From contig CALVEM010000001.1 in assembly GCA_944326605.1 (NCBI GenBank), forward strand, positions 248,001 to 312,000: 64,000 nt of DNA, given 5' to 3'. This document shows, piece by piece, positions 1-7,572 of this stretch. The notes under the pieces were generated by a model. That model was not told the origin of the DNA. It did not search any database and was given only the letters and a program-made list of their open reading frames with translations. Position 1 is the stretch's first letter, and every line of letters starts with the position of its first letter. The stretch comes from Candidatus Gastranaerophilales bacterium. GTDB taxonomy: Bacteria; Cyanobacteriota; Vampirovibrionia; Gastranaerophilales; Gastranaerophilaceae. The position numbers and the translations under genes were made by a program.

Positions 1-17
1 GTGTTTTAGCAAGAATA

Positions 18-647
18 ATGATAAATTTATTAACTTTTAAAACCAAACCTATAAAACAAATTCCATTTCAAGGTATGCAGGCGCCTGTGCATCGTAGAAT
101 TATCTATGGTACAGACAGTTTTGACAGGATGCAGGATTTTGAAAAATATATATTCAACTATTGCCCTGCAGATGATGCAAAACGCATTACTCCGTATAAC
201 GGTCCTGTTAGTATAACGGCAGGAATTTCAACCGAGGATCCGGATCTTGGCGGCGGATGGTTGAAGGCTGATATAAATACCCCTCTGAGTACAACCGGAG
301 TTAGAACTTGTGCAGTTTTAAATCTTGTTGATGAAGATACAAATACACATACTCTTTATCATGTGTATCATGAAACTGATTCTGAAAGTATAAAAGAATT
401 TATTACAACAGAATTCCCTCACTTTACCCATGTAAATATTGTAGGCGGCGATCAATATCAGACAGTGTATACAATGAGCAGGATAATTGAAGCCGTTAAT
501 GACGTTGATCCTGATGTCGAAAAAACATTCTATTATACTGTAACAGATAATCCGGAGCTTGTTGCTTATAAAGGTGATATGTATTATATGAAGGGAAAAT
601 CGGGCAAATTATCATTTGTTCGAAATACTGAAAATTACTGGTATTAA
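18..647 (+). CDS. hypothetical protein with CheD/CNF1-like deamidase signature
   Basis: 209-residue protein with no signal peptide or membrane segment. No overall family is obvious. Residues 92-118 resemble the active-site region of CheD-type glutamine deamidases: Thr92, Cys98 and His115 have the same spacing as the CheD Thr/Cys/His triad (6 and 17 residues, recalled for Thermotoga CheD), and a hydrophobic strand ending in VGGD (about 141-145) sits where CheD has its FGGA-like segment. The roughly 90-residue N-terminal part is not explained by that fold. No chemotaxis gene lies nearby, so a chemoreceptor role is not implied. The gene ends 4 bases inside the convergent downstream gene. The ATG at 18 is close to the window edge, so promoter and ribosome binding site cannot be judged. 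The deamidase idea is inference; the ORF itself is convincing. Confidence 0.75.
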   Translation: MINLLTFKTKPIKQIPFQGMQAPVHRRIIYGTDSFDRMQDFEKYIFNYCPADDAKRITPYNGPVSITAGISTEDPDLGGGWLKADINTPLSTTGVRTCAVLNLVDEDTNTHTLYHVYHETDSESIKEFITTEFPHFTHVNIVGGDQYQTVYTMSRIIEAVNDVDPDVEKTFYYTVTDNPELVAYKGDMYYMKGKSGKLSFVRNTENYWY

Positions 648-1633
648 TTTGAAGAAAAAATACTCCCTTCACCAAATTGAAAAATTTGTAATACATTTTC
701 AGGCTGACGTATTTGTTTATAAAAATCTTTAACCAGAACACATTGGGTTTGGATGCAGTTTAAATCCCGTTCATGCAGATATTTTTCGAGTGCATCAGCT
801 GTTTTTGTATACTGACGGTGTTTTAAAAATGCATAAAATTTTGTTTTCCTTCTTGATATTTCCGATAAAGCAAAGTTTATAATTTCATCATACGGTATAT
901 TATAACCGTCGTTTACTGACATATCTATTATAAAATTAAAATTGTCGCTTGTTGTTATTGAAAGGTAGGCAATAATTCGTTTGTTTGAAGGTTCTTCCAG
1001 TACATAGCGATTTTTATAAAAACTTGTCAAACCAGCAAATACAGGCTCTTTGTATTCATCTTTTGCCCGTTCAAGCGATGGCTTATAAAGGTTATTAAGT
1101 TCACTGTTATATAATGCCGCAACTTTTAAAGCATCACTGTTCTGGCAGTATCTGAAATTCGCTTTTTTATCTGTTGCCGGTTTAAAATTATCCAGTTTCC
1201 ATAGATTTTCATAACTGCATTGTCTGAACCCGCAGCCTTTCATAAATAAATCCAAAAGTTCATCGTGCGACTGATCAACAGTTACATTAAATGATGTTGC
1301 GCCTTTTGCTCCGAGCCGTGCTATTACAAAATCAATAAGTCTTTTGCCAACGTCATATAGATTTTGCTGAAAAATCAGCCTTGTAATATTAATTTTGTAT
1401 GGATTTCCGATTGTCGGAACCACAGTAATAAGCCCGAGTATTTCTTTATTTTCTAGCAAAATGAAAGATACCGGCATAAATTTATATTTCAACGGAAGAA
1501 AATTTTGGAGCATTATAAAAGCTTCATGGCTTAGAGCTTTAGAAAATTTTTCTCCGTCAGCATTGCCGAGATAAGAAATCATTTTTTTTAATTTAGGAGC
1601 ATCAAAACAATTTAATCTTCTTATTACTGTCAT
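644..1633 (-). CDS. GNAT-like acetyltransferase family protein
   Basis: 329 residues. The first 150 look like a GNAT fold: an N-terminal strand, a segment reading FILLENKEILGLITVVP (about 57-73), a helix after the region where acetyl-CoA normally binds, and a late FMKGCGFRQC segment (about 130-139) like the GNAT strand-helix end. A canonical Q/RxxGxG/A acetyl-CoA loop is not evident, so catalysis is unproven. The C-terminal half may be a second degenerate GNAT-like domain. Substrate unknown. It starts at ATG 1633 with no Shine-Dalgarno, directly behind a good promoter (see separate entry), so the mRNA is probably leaderless. It converges on the preceding hypothetical gene with a 4-base overlap. 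Confidence 0.6.
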   Translation of the reverse strand: MTVIRRLNCFDAPKLKKMISYLGNADGEKFSKALSHEAFIMLQNFLPLKYKFMPVSFILLENKEILGLITVVPTIGNPYKINITRLIFQQNLYDVGKRLIDFVIARLGAKGATSFNVTVDQSHDELLDLFMKGCGFRQCSYENLWKLDNFKPATDKKANFRYCQNSDALKVAALYNSELNNLYKPSLERAKDEYKEPVFAGLTSFYKNRYVLEEPSNKRIIAYLSITTSDNFNFIIDMSVNDGYNIPYDEIINFALSEISRRKTKFYAFLKHRQYTKTADALEKYLHERDLNCIQTQCVLVKDFYKQIRQPENVLQIFQFGEGSIFSSN

Positions 1634-1668
1634 ATATGTATTATATAATTTATTTTCAATCTTTTCAA
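1634..1668 (-). promoter_or_regulatory. sigma-70 type promoter giving a leaderless mRNA
   Basis: On the minus strand TTGAAA (1663-1668), a 17-base spacer and TATAAT (1640-1645) are followed by only six bases before ATG 1633. Transcription would be expected to begin at or next to the A of the start codon. No Shine-Dalgarno sequence fits in the gap. Confidence 0.6.
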
Positions 1669-1700
1669 GTTTGTGTTAAAATTTTTGCGAAAGGCTGAAT

Positions 1701-2693
1701 ATGAAAATAGCAGTTGTTGAAAATGAGAGAATTTTAGTTAAAGAAGCCGAAACACCAAGGCTTGATAATCGAAGAGGTGCAATTGTAAAAGTTTTGGGGT
1801 GCGGACTATGCGGCTCTGATATTGTTAAATTTATCCATAAAATTGCAAAAGACGGTACTGTTTTAGGACACGAAATTGTTGCTGAAATCGTTGATATAAA
1901 TTCAGATACATTTTTTCAAAAGGGTGATGTAATTGTAACATCACACCATATCCCATGCGGCAAATGTGTTTACTGCAGACATGGAAATGTTTCAATGTGC
2001 AGGCATTTTAAGGAGACAAATTTAGCCCCCGGAGGGTTTTCTGAATACGTTTATTTAAGTGATGAACATCTTCAAAATGTAGCCCATTTAAAACCTGAAA
2101 ATTTGACTGATGTTGAAGCTTCATTTTATGAACCTTTAGGCTGTATTGTCAGGGCTGTAAAACGTGCAAATCTTTTAAACGGCGATAATACGCTTGTTGT
2201 AGGGTTAGGTTCTATAGGAGTTTTAACCTCTCAGGCATTAAAAGCATACGGATATAATGTTACCGGATGTGATCTTATCTCAGAAAGAATTGAATTCTTA
2301 CAATCTTTCGGTATAAATGCTTTTGATGTTCGGAAATTGCCTGATGATTATAAGGCAGATTGTATTTTTATGACATCAGGTGCGGATAAAGCAGTCGGTA
2401 CAGCGTTGAAATATATTAGAAACGGCGGGAAAATAGTAGTTTTTTCAAGCACTCCGCATGATGAAACCTCATATCCTAATAACGAAATATATTACAGAGA
2501 ATTGACTGTACTGGGAAGTTATTCACCGTCGCCCGATGATTTAAAAGAGTCTCTTGAATTATTGAGAACTGGTCAAGTTAAAGTCAATAATATTTCAACA
2601 GAGTATAAGTTTGATGATATTCAGAAGGCTTTTGATGATACAATGTCTAACAGGATAATGAAGGCATATATAAAAGTGAAGAGTGATGAGTGA
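1701..2693 (+). CDS. zinc-dependent medium-chain (MDR) dehydrogenase, sorbitol/threonine dehydrogenase-like
   Basis: 330-residue NAD(P)-dependent alcohol/polyol dehydrogenase of the MDR superfamily. The N-terminal GroES-like domain carries likely catalytic zinc ligands Cys37, the His57-Glu58 pair and Glu144, and a four-cysteine structural zinc site (Cys86, 89, 92, 100). The C-terminal Rossmann domain has GLGSIG at 168-173. Substrate cannot be read from sequence. It is followed without a gap by a second MDR gene, so the two probably form an operon acting on related substrates such as sugars or polyols. ATG 1701 is preceded by a GAAAGG-type ribosome binding site. Confidence 0.85.
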   Translation: MKIAVVENERILVKEAETPRLDNRRGAIVKVLGCGLCGSDIVKFIHKIAKDGTVLGHEIVAEIVDINSDTFFQKGDVIVTSHHIPCGKCVYCRHGNVSMCRHFKETNLAPGGFSEYVYLSDEHLQNVAHLKPENLTDVEASFYEPLGCIVRAVKRANLLNGDNTLVVGLGSIGVLTSQALKAYGYNVTGCDLISERIEFLQSFGINAFDVRKLPDDYKADCIFMTSGADKAVGTALKYIRNGGKIVVFSSTPHDETSYPNNEIYYRELTVLGSYSPSPDDLKESLELLRTGQVKVNNISTEYKFDDIQKAFDDTMSNRIMKAYIKVKSDE

Positions 2694-2710
2694 AGGGTAA
2701 AGTGACAATT

Positions 2711-3754
2711 ATGAGAGCAATTCAATACTATGGACCTCAGAATATAAAGTTAGAAGAAGTTATGGTGAAACCGCCTGAAGAAGGAGAGGTTGTCGTAAAA
2801 ATTATCTCTGCATTAACTTGCGGAACCGATGTAAAAACTTTCAGACGGGGCCATCCTGTTCTTATAAAGTCAATTCCGTCAGGCTTCGGGCATGAATTCG
2901 CAGGAATTGTTGAGAAAGTTGGTAAAAGTGTTGAAAATGTAAAGGTCGGGGATAGAGTTGTTGCCGCAAATTCTGCCCCTTGCGGTCATTGTTTTTACTG
3001 TAGAAGAGAAGAGTATAATTTATGCGAAAACCTTGATTTACTAAACGGTGCATACGCTGAATACATAACAGTTCCTGCACGTATTGTAAAAAAGAATATG
3101 CTTATTCTTCCTGATAATTTAAGTTTTGACAGGGCAGCATTTTGCGAGCCTTTAGCAAATGTTGTTCACGGTGTTGAAAGAACCGGTATTAAACCGGGAC
3201 AAACAGTCGGAATTATCGGGATAGGTCCTATAGGTTTGATGTTTGCACGACTCGCAAAGTTGAAAGGTGCAAGGGTTATTGTTGGCGGAAGAAATCCTAT
3301 AAAATTAAAGGCTGCCGAAGAATTTGCGCATGCTGACGAAATAGTTGATTTAACAAAATATCAAAACCCTGAAAAAATTTTTAGAGAATACACGGAAGAA
3401 CGTAAAGGGCTTGATGTTGCGGTAGAATGCGTTGGATTACCTGAAATTTGGGAAAGAATTTTCTCCTGTGTGCGCCCCGGAGGAACTGTTCACTTTTTTG
3501 GCGGATGTAAATCCGGTTCAACGGTAACACTGGATACTACAAAAATGCATTACGGCGATATTACACTGATGAGTGTTTTTCATCATACGCCTAAATATTT
3601 TAGAATGGCGCTTGATTATATTGCATCGGGAGATGTCGAAGTCGAAAAGCTAATAACTGATACTCTTCCGCTGGAAAAAGTAGAATATGCAATGCAGCAG
3701 CATATTGAAGGAAAAGCAATAAAATTTCTTATAAAACCGTTTTACCAGGGATAA
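2711..3754 (+). CDS. zinc-dependent MDR alcohol/polyol dehydrogenase
   Basis: 347-residue MDR dehydrogenase, clearly a paralogue of the gene before it. Likely catalytic zinc ligands are Cys37, His61-Glu62 and Glu146; structural zinc cysteines are 91, 94, 97 and 105; the nucleotide-binding loop is GIGPIG (170-175). The frame is open from a GTG at 2690, but conservation starts at MRAIQYYG, so ATG 2711 is chosen. The last residues (FYQG) and stop are read out of a pilin-gene relic lying on the opposite strand (3742-3813), so the native C-terminus may have been altered slightly when that relic arrived. Substrate unknown. Confidence 0.85.
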   Translation: MRAIQYYGPQNIKLEEVMVKPPEEGEVVVKIISALTCGTDVKTFRRGHPVLIKSIPSGFGHEFAGIVEKVGKSVENVKVGDRVVAANSAPCGHCFYCRREEYNLCENLDLLNGAYAEYITVPARIVKKNMLILPDNLSFDRAAFCEPLANVVHGVERTGIKPGQTVGIIGIGPIGLMFARLAKLKGARVIVGGRNPIKLKAAEEFAHADEIVDLTKYQNPEKIFREYTEERKGLDVAVECVGLPEIWERIFSCVRPGGTVHFFGGCKSGSTVTLDTTKMHYGDITLMSVFHHTPKYFRMALDYIASGDVEVEKLITDTLPLEKVEYAMQQHIEGKAIKFLIKPFYQG

Positions 3755-3813
3755 TCATCATTGATGTTCCAACCGTCCTTAACTATTTCGGCAAAAGCAG
3801 TCAAACAAAGTTC
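3742..3813 (-). pseudogene. relic of a prepilin-like gene (C-terminal end only)
   Basis: Read on the minus strand this stretch ends in AEIVKDGWNINDDYPW and a stop. That matches the C-termini of pilins B (GWQISDDYPW), C (GWEITDEYKW), E (NWEVPDDYPW) and F (GWEIPDDYPW). About 22 codons are recognisable; upstream the frame continues only briefly without pilin features. It overlaps the 3' end of the dehydrogenase gene. This is probably the remnant of a ninth pilin locus. Confidence 0.65.
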
Positions 3814-3893
3814 GGGATGACACAGCAGTCTATCATGTTCAACGGCAGATTTAACTATCCGTATATGTATTTAGAAAACGTTATAATTGTTAA

Positions 3894-4121
3894 ATGAGTA
3901 AAATTGTAAACGAAATAAAAAATCTTGCAAATGACAGAGATATGACGCTGAAAGAATTGGCAGAGCAAATCGGCAGGTACAGAAACAAAAACTATTCGCT
4001 TGCCAGTTTGTCACAGAAGCTAAGAAATGAAACCATATCGTATAAAGAAGTTAAATTAATAGCTCAAATATTGGGTTACAGAATAAAGTTTGTTGACATG
4101 AGAATAAAAGATATATTTTAA
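3894..4121 (+). CDS. small XRE-like helix-turn-helix protein
   Basis: 75-residue basic protein. MTLKELAEQIG (about 18-28) and the following SLASLSQKLRNE segment look like the two helices of an XRE/lambda-repressor-type HTH. It is a clear paralogue of the 70-residue protein at 62728-62940: both share the pattern MTLK-LA, YS--SL--KL--ET-S-KE, then IA-IL-Y. Each lies next to a prepilin gene, here 92 bases upstream of pilin A, so a regulatory role there is possible but only inferred. A TATAAT box (3882-3887) ends six bases before the ATG and there is no Shine-Dalgarno, again suggesting a leaderless transcript. Confidence 0.65.
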   Translation: MSKIVNEIKNLANDRDMTLKELAEQIGRYRNKNYSLASLSQKLRNETISYKEVKLIAQILGYRIKFVDMRIKDIF

Positions 4122-4139
4122 TTATTCTTGTAATAGGTG

Positions 4140-4168
4140 TTTACATAGTTTAAAGAAAACGGTAGTAT
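4140..4168 (+). promoter_or_regulatory. possible promoter of pilin A
   Basis: TTTACA (4140-4145), 17-base spacer, TAGTAT (4163-4168). An alternative -10, TATAAA, lies 3 bases further on. A ribosome binding site (AAAGGGA) precedes ATG 4214. Confidence 0.35.
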
Positions 4169-4213
4169 AAAGATGTTTATGGGAAAGATTAATATTATAA
4201 GAAAGGGAATTTT

Positions 4214-4927
4214 ATGAAAAAATTAAATTTATCGCAAAGTCTGGGGGGGGGGCGCTTAGCAGCTTTGGATAAAGGATTTACTCTTGCTGAAGTGCTTGTA
4301 ACTTTAGGGATAATTGGCGTTGTATCAGCGATGACTGTGCCGACTTTAATGCAAAATCACCAGAGAAAAGTTTATGTCACACAGTTGCATAAGGTTTATA
4401 ATGAATTTTCACAGGCGCTCATGCAATACCAGAATGATAGAAATGCCGTAAATTTAACGGAAGCCGGTTTAACATCTAAGGATGCTGTTGATTCTTTCAT
4501 TAAAAAATATTTTAGTGTTATTCAAGAATGTGATTCTGCCGATGGTTGTTTAGCGGATGAGTATAAAACTCTACAAGGTAATGAGTATACTACTTACAGT
4601 CGTGATGTCAAATCGTTTGTGCTTGCAAACGGTGTATCTATAAGACCTTCTTATGCTCCGGATGGAAGTAGTTTTAAATTACTTAATGTCGGAATTGATA
4701 TTAATGGGAAGGGTGGACCTAATATTTTAGGAAGGGATTTATTTTTTTTCGCGGTCTATAAAAATGGCTTAATAGATGATTATGCGAATGACGTTACTGT
4801 TAATGCTCCATTGACAGAGGAAACTCGTGATAATATGTTTAATACCCAGTGTAATGCTGGAGCCCCAGGTAGTGGTTGGGGGTGCTTTGGTAAGTTATTG
4901 AATGACAACTGGGAAATGACTTATTAA
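4214..4927 (+). CDS. prepilin-like protein A, poly-G tract in the in-frame (ON) state
   Basis: 237-residue type IV pilin / pseudopilin-like protein. A short leader ends in KG, then FTLAEVLVTLGIIG: the prepilin-peptidase site (Gly before Phe, Glu5 of the mature protein) and the hydrophobic helix. The globular part contains a paired-cysteine segment (CDSADGC, about 97-103), the family motif DINGKGGPNILGRDLFFF and a terminal NWEMTY. It is closest to pilin G (16146-16931); both read VSAMTVPTLM and YVTQL. A run of ten G at 4243-4252 lies inside the leader, 29 bases after the start. With ten bases the frame runs directly into the pilin, so this copy is ON as sequenced. Loss or gain of one G would stop production. 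No pilus assembly gene is in the window, so the machine it joins is unknown. Confidence 0.9.
   Translation: MKKLNLSQSLGGGRLAALDKGFTLAEVLVTLGIIGVVSAMTVPTLMQNHQRKVYVTQLHKVYNEFSQALMQYQNDRNAVNLTEAGLTSKDAVDSFIKKYFSVIQECDSADGCLADEYKTLQGNEYTTYSRDVKSFVLANGVSIRPSYAPDGSSFKLLNVGIDINGKGGPNILGRDLFFFAVYKNGLIDDYANDVTVNAPLTEETRDNMFNTQCNAGAPGSGWGCFGKLLNDNWEMTY
4243..4252 (+). repeat. G10 homopolymer in the pilin A leader
   Basis: Ten consecutive G in an AT-rich genome, codons 10-13 of the pilin A leader. It is the only one of six such tracts in this window that is in frame with the downstream pilin. Confidence 0.9.
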
Positions 4928-4935
4928 AAAAAAAT

Positions 4936-4959
4936 AAAGACCGGTTTAACCGGTCTTTT
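4936..4959 (+). terminator. rho-independent terminator after pilin A
   Basis: Stem AAGACCGGTT / AACCGGTCTT with a tiny loop, followed by a T run, directly after the pilin A stop. Confidence 0.75.
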
Positions 4960-4993
4960 CATATAAACTCTCATTCTTACTAAACAATAAGCA

Positions 4994-5149
4994 CTACTTG
5001 ACTGCACGCAGTCCGGTTTGAATACCCGCATCCGCATTAATCATTTTTGCGGATGTCAACGCCAGATGACGGCGCTTTCTCGCTCCTCTTAATATAAATT
5101 CCACGCTGTCGCATACATTACACGAAGGTGTTACAATCTTTTTTAACAT
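4994..5149 (-). CDS. small hypothetical protein (51 aa) with CxxC
   Basis: Short minus-strand ORF in the gap between pilin A and rpmA. It starts at ATG 5149, preceded at good distance by GGAGA. The peptide begins MLKKIVTPSCNVCDSVEF and continues with a basic segment (RGARKRRH) and an ordinary-looking C-terminus (ending GLRAVK). The CxxC at residues 10-13 could bind metal, but one such motif is weak evidence. No family recognised. Confidence 0.45.
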   Translation of the reverse strand: MLKKIVTPSCNVCDSVEFILRGARKRRHLALTSAKMINADAGIQTGLRAVK

Positions 5150-5271
5150 ATTTCATTCTCCGTTAAGTTTCTGATTACATAATACTTATCGGAACTTTTT
5201 ATAAAAACTTTAAAATTTTATCTGAATTTGTAAAATTTCTGTAATAATAGAATGCAGTTATATATATGCAT

Positions 5272-5304
5272 AAAAAAAGAACCCCTCAAAGAAGGGTTCT
5301 TTTT
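5272..5304 (-). terminator. terminator of the rplU-rpmA transcript
   Basis: Hairpin AAAGAACCC / GGGTTCTTT with A and T runs on both sides. It lies just past the rpmA stop and may act in both directions. Confidence 0.75.
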
Positions 5305-5320
5305 CTTAAGTTTTTGTTTG

Positions 5321-5575
5321 TTACACCGCGTAAACGCTAACCTGTTTTCGGTCGCGTCTGTGTGCTTCAAATTTCACCTGACCGTCAATTAAAGCATACA
5401 ATGTATCATCAGATCCGATACCTACATTGTTGCCCGGATGAACTTTGGTTCCTCTTTGACGAACAAGGATATTTCCGGCTTTAACGATTTCACCGCCGAA
5501 TTTTTTAACGCCTAATCGCTTCGCTTCCGAATCACGTCCGTTACGGGTTGATCCCATACCTTTCTTATGTGCCAT
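5321..5575 (-). CDS. rpmA: 50S ribosomal protein L27
   Basis: 84-residue bL27. It begins [16 protein letters not shown], carries LGVKKFGGE (about 21-29) and [14 protein letters not shown] (about 39-52), and ends in the usual basic tail. Its N-terminus reaches toward the peptidyl-transferase centre of the large subunit. No extra Firmicutes-type N-terminal cleavage sequence is present. It lies downstream of rplU (L21) on the same strand, the standard rplU-rpmA order, with a gap of about 130 bases and a terminator after it. ATG 5575 follows an AAGGAG-type site. Confidence 0.97.
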   Translation of the reverse strand: MAHKKGMGSTRNGRDSEAKRLGVKKFGGEIVKAGNILVRQRGTKVHPGNNVGIGSDDTLYALIDGQVKFEAHRRDRKQVSVYAV

Positions 5576-5705
5576 AATTTATTTCTCCTTATGTACTACG
5601 TACGCAGCCGTAACTTACAGTTAATTGAAGTGCCGCCTCTGTACGATTTTTTGTATTACTTTCCCGATAGTTTTATTATCGGTTTTGATTGATTAATGCA
5701 TTATT

Positions 5706-6056
5706 TTATGCTTCTTCTGTTGTTTCAGCGGCTTTTTTCTGAGCAGATGTTCTGATTTTAGAAATCATTACTCTTGTGAAGCCCTGTCTGTGTCCTTGTT
5801 TTCTTCTGTAACCTTTTTTAGGTCTTTGTTTGTAAACGATGATTTTCTTTTCTTTATCATGTTTAACGATTGTACCTTCAGCAGAAGCGCCTGCAACATA
5901 AGGCTGCCCTACTTTAGATTTTTTACCGTTTACTATCATAACGACTTTATCAAAAACTACTTTTGAATCTTTTTCGCCGTCTAATAATTCAACATCAAGG
6001 TATCTTCCTTCTTCTACCTGATACTGTTTTCCGCCTGTTTCTACAATTGCGTACAT
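5706..6056 (-). CDS. rplU: 50S ribosomal protein L21
   Basis: 116-residue bL21: MYAIVETGGKQYQVEEG at the start, VGQPYVAGASAEGTIV in the middle, and YKQRPKKGYRRKQGHRQ (about 79-95), the rRNA-contacting part. The frame extends upstream to 6110, but conservation starts at MYAIVE and an AAGGATG-type ribosome binding site precedes ATG 6056, so that start is used. First gene of the rplU-rpmA pair. The roughly 180-base upstream region is a plausible leader, but I recognise no regulatory RNA in it. Confidence 0.96.
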   Translation of the reverse strand: MYAIVETGGKQYQVEEGRYLDVELLDGEKDSKVVFDKVVMIVNGKKSKVGQPYVAGASAEGTIVKHDKEKKIIVYKQRPKKGYRRKQGHRQGFTRVMISKIRTSAQKKAAETTEEA

Positions 6057-6252
6057 TATAATACATCCTTTCTGGTATCGTAATCTTTGCGTTAATGCTA
6101 GTGTCTGCAAAGATATTTATAAACGAGTTACCGCATACTAATACATCAATTATTATCACCTGCTCAAAACCCCTTGTCAAGCACTATTAACATTTATTAA
6201 CTTTACGTCCTGGAGTGTTTGTTTGCGGTAAAATTATTTTAGTGAGGGAGAG

Positions 6253-7566
6253 ATGAAATTTACTGTTGAAGAATTGAAAAAAGCTACAAATGCCGAAATT
6301 AAAGGAAACTTTGAAGGGAATTTTGAAATTTCCACTGATACAAGAACAATTAAAAAGGGAGATTTGTATTTGCCTTTAAAGGGTGCAAATTTTGACGGCG
6401 AAAATTTTTGTGATAAAGCAATGGAGGCAGGTGCTGCAGGGTGTTTTTGCACAAAAGATTGCTGTGCTGAGTTCAGTTTAAAAGTCCCTGATACATTAAA
6501 AGCTTATCTGCAGATTGCAAATTTTGCCAGAAAAAAATATAACCCTATAGTTGTCGCTATTACGGGAAGTTCCGGTAAAACTACAACAAAAGAGATGGTG
6601 TATTCTGTTTTGTCTGAAAAATTCAAAACTCACAAAACTTTCTCTAACCATAATAACGAAATCGGTTTTTGTCAGACAGTTCTTTCAATGCCCGAAGATA
6701 CTGAGGTGCTGATTGTTGAAATGGGAATGCGCGGGTTTGGCGAAATTGAACTTATTACAAAATATGCCGAACCTGATTTCGCAATTATTACAAACGCTGG
6801 TTCTGCTCATATAGGACGTCTTGGCAGTCTTGATAATATTGCAAAAGCAAAATGTGAAATTACAAAATATTTAAAGAAAGCTCTTATTGCACAGTATAAT
6901 GAAAGGATTAAAAAATTTGCAGACTTTGAGGGCGAAAAGATTTTTTATTCAATAAACGATGTACAAATTCTCGAAAAACGTAAAAGGTATTCTAAATTTC
7001 GCTATAAGGGCGATGAATACGAACTCAATGTTGAGGGTGATTACAATATTGAAAATTCTCTGTCTGCAATTGAGCTTGGCTATAAGCTCGGTATGTCTTA
7101 TGAAGCGGTTAAGGGGGGGCTGGCAAAATACCGCCAGATAGAAAAACGCTGGGAAATCCAAGAAATAAACGGATATAAAATTATAAATGACAGCTATAAT
7201 GCAAATCCTGAATCCATGAAAGCGTCTGTTTCAACCTTTTTGGAACTTTACAAAAATCCTGTTGTAATTCTCGGTGATATGGGAGAATTGGGCGAGAATG
7301 AAATTGAGTTTCATCGCGAAACAGGCGAATTTATCGGCAGGAAATTTCAGGGCAAGCAGGCAGTATTTTTAACTGTAGGGAAGCTTGCAAAGTATATTGG
7401 CGATGAATTATTAAAGTATGGATTTGATGTAAAACATTTCGACAGTAATCTCGAAACATCTCGTTACATTCTTGATAATTTGCATGCGGGTATTACAATA
7501 TTCTTAAAGGCTTCCAGAGCGATGAAGTTTGAAGAGATTATAGAAAATTTAAAAAACGGAGACTGA
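6253..7566 (+). CDS. murF: UDP-N-acetylmuramoyl-tripeptide--D-alanyl-D-alanine ligase
   Basis: 437-residue Mur ligase catalysing ATP-dependent addition of D-Ala-D-Ala to UDP-MurNAc-tripeptide, the last cytoplasmic step of peptidoglycan precursor assembly. The N-terminal substrate domain has STDTRTIKKGDLYLPLKG (about 27-44); the ATP loop is TGSSGKTTTKE (104-114); the central domain includes the NHNNEIG segment; the C-terminal domain has INDSYNANPESM and ILGDMGELG. First gene of murF-mraY-murD-ftsW-murG. ATG 6253 has a GGGAG site. A run of seven G at 7113-7119 codes for Lys-Gly-Gly and is in frame. Confidence 0.95.
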   Translation: MKFTVEELKKATNAEIKGNFEGNFEISTDTRTIKKGDLYLPLKGANFDGENFCDKAMEAGAAGCFCTKDCCAEFSLKVPDTLKAYLQIANFARKKYNPIVVAITGSSGKTTTKEMVYSVLSEKFKTHKTFSNHNNEIGFCQTVLSMPEDTEVLIVEMGMRGFGEIELITKYAEPDFAIITNAGSAHIGRLGSLDNIAKAKCEITKYLKKALIAQYNERIKKFADFEGEKIFYSINDVQILEKRKRYSKFRYKGDEYELNVEGDYNIENSLSAIELGYKLGMSYEAVKGGLAKYRQIEKRWEIQEINGYKIINDSYNANPESMKASVSTFLELYKNPVVILGDMGELGENEIEFHRETGEFIGRKFQGKQAVFLTVGKLAKYIGDELLKYGFDVKHFDSNLETSRYILDNLHAGITIFLKASRAMKFEEIIENLKNGD

Positions 7567-7572
7567 TAATTT

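Noticed and set aside
2690-2692. GTG 2690 as start of the second MDR dehydrogenase
   Set aside because: Family similarity begins at ATG 2711; the upstream codons overlap the end of the previous gene.
7113-7119. Run of seven G inside murF
   Set aside because: It codes Lys-Gly-Gly in frame within an essential, conserved gene. Shorter than the pilin tracts and not near a start. Not called a switch.
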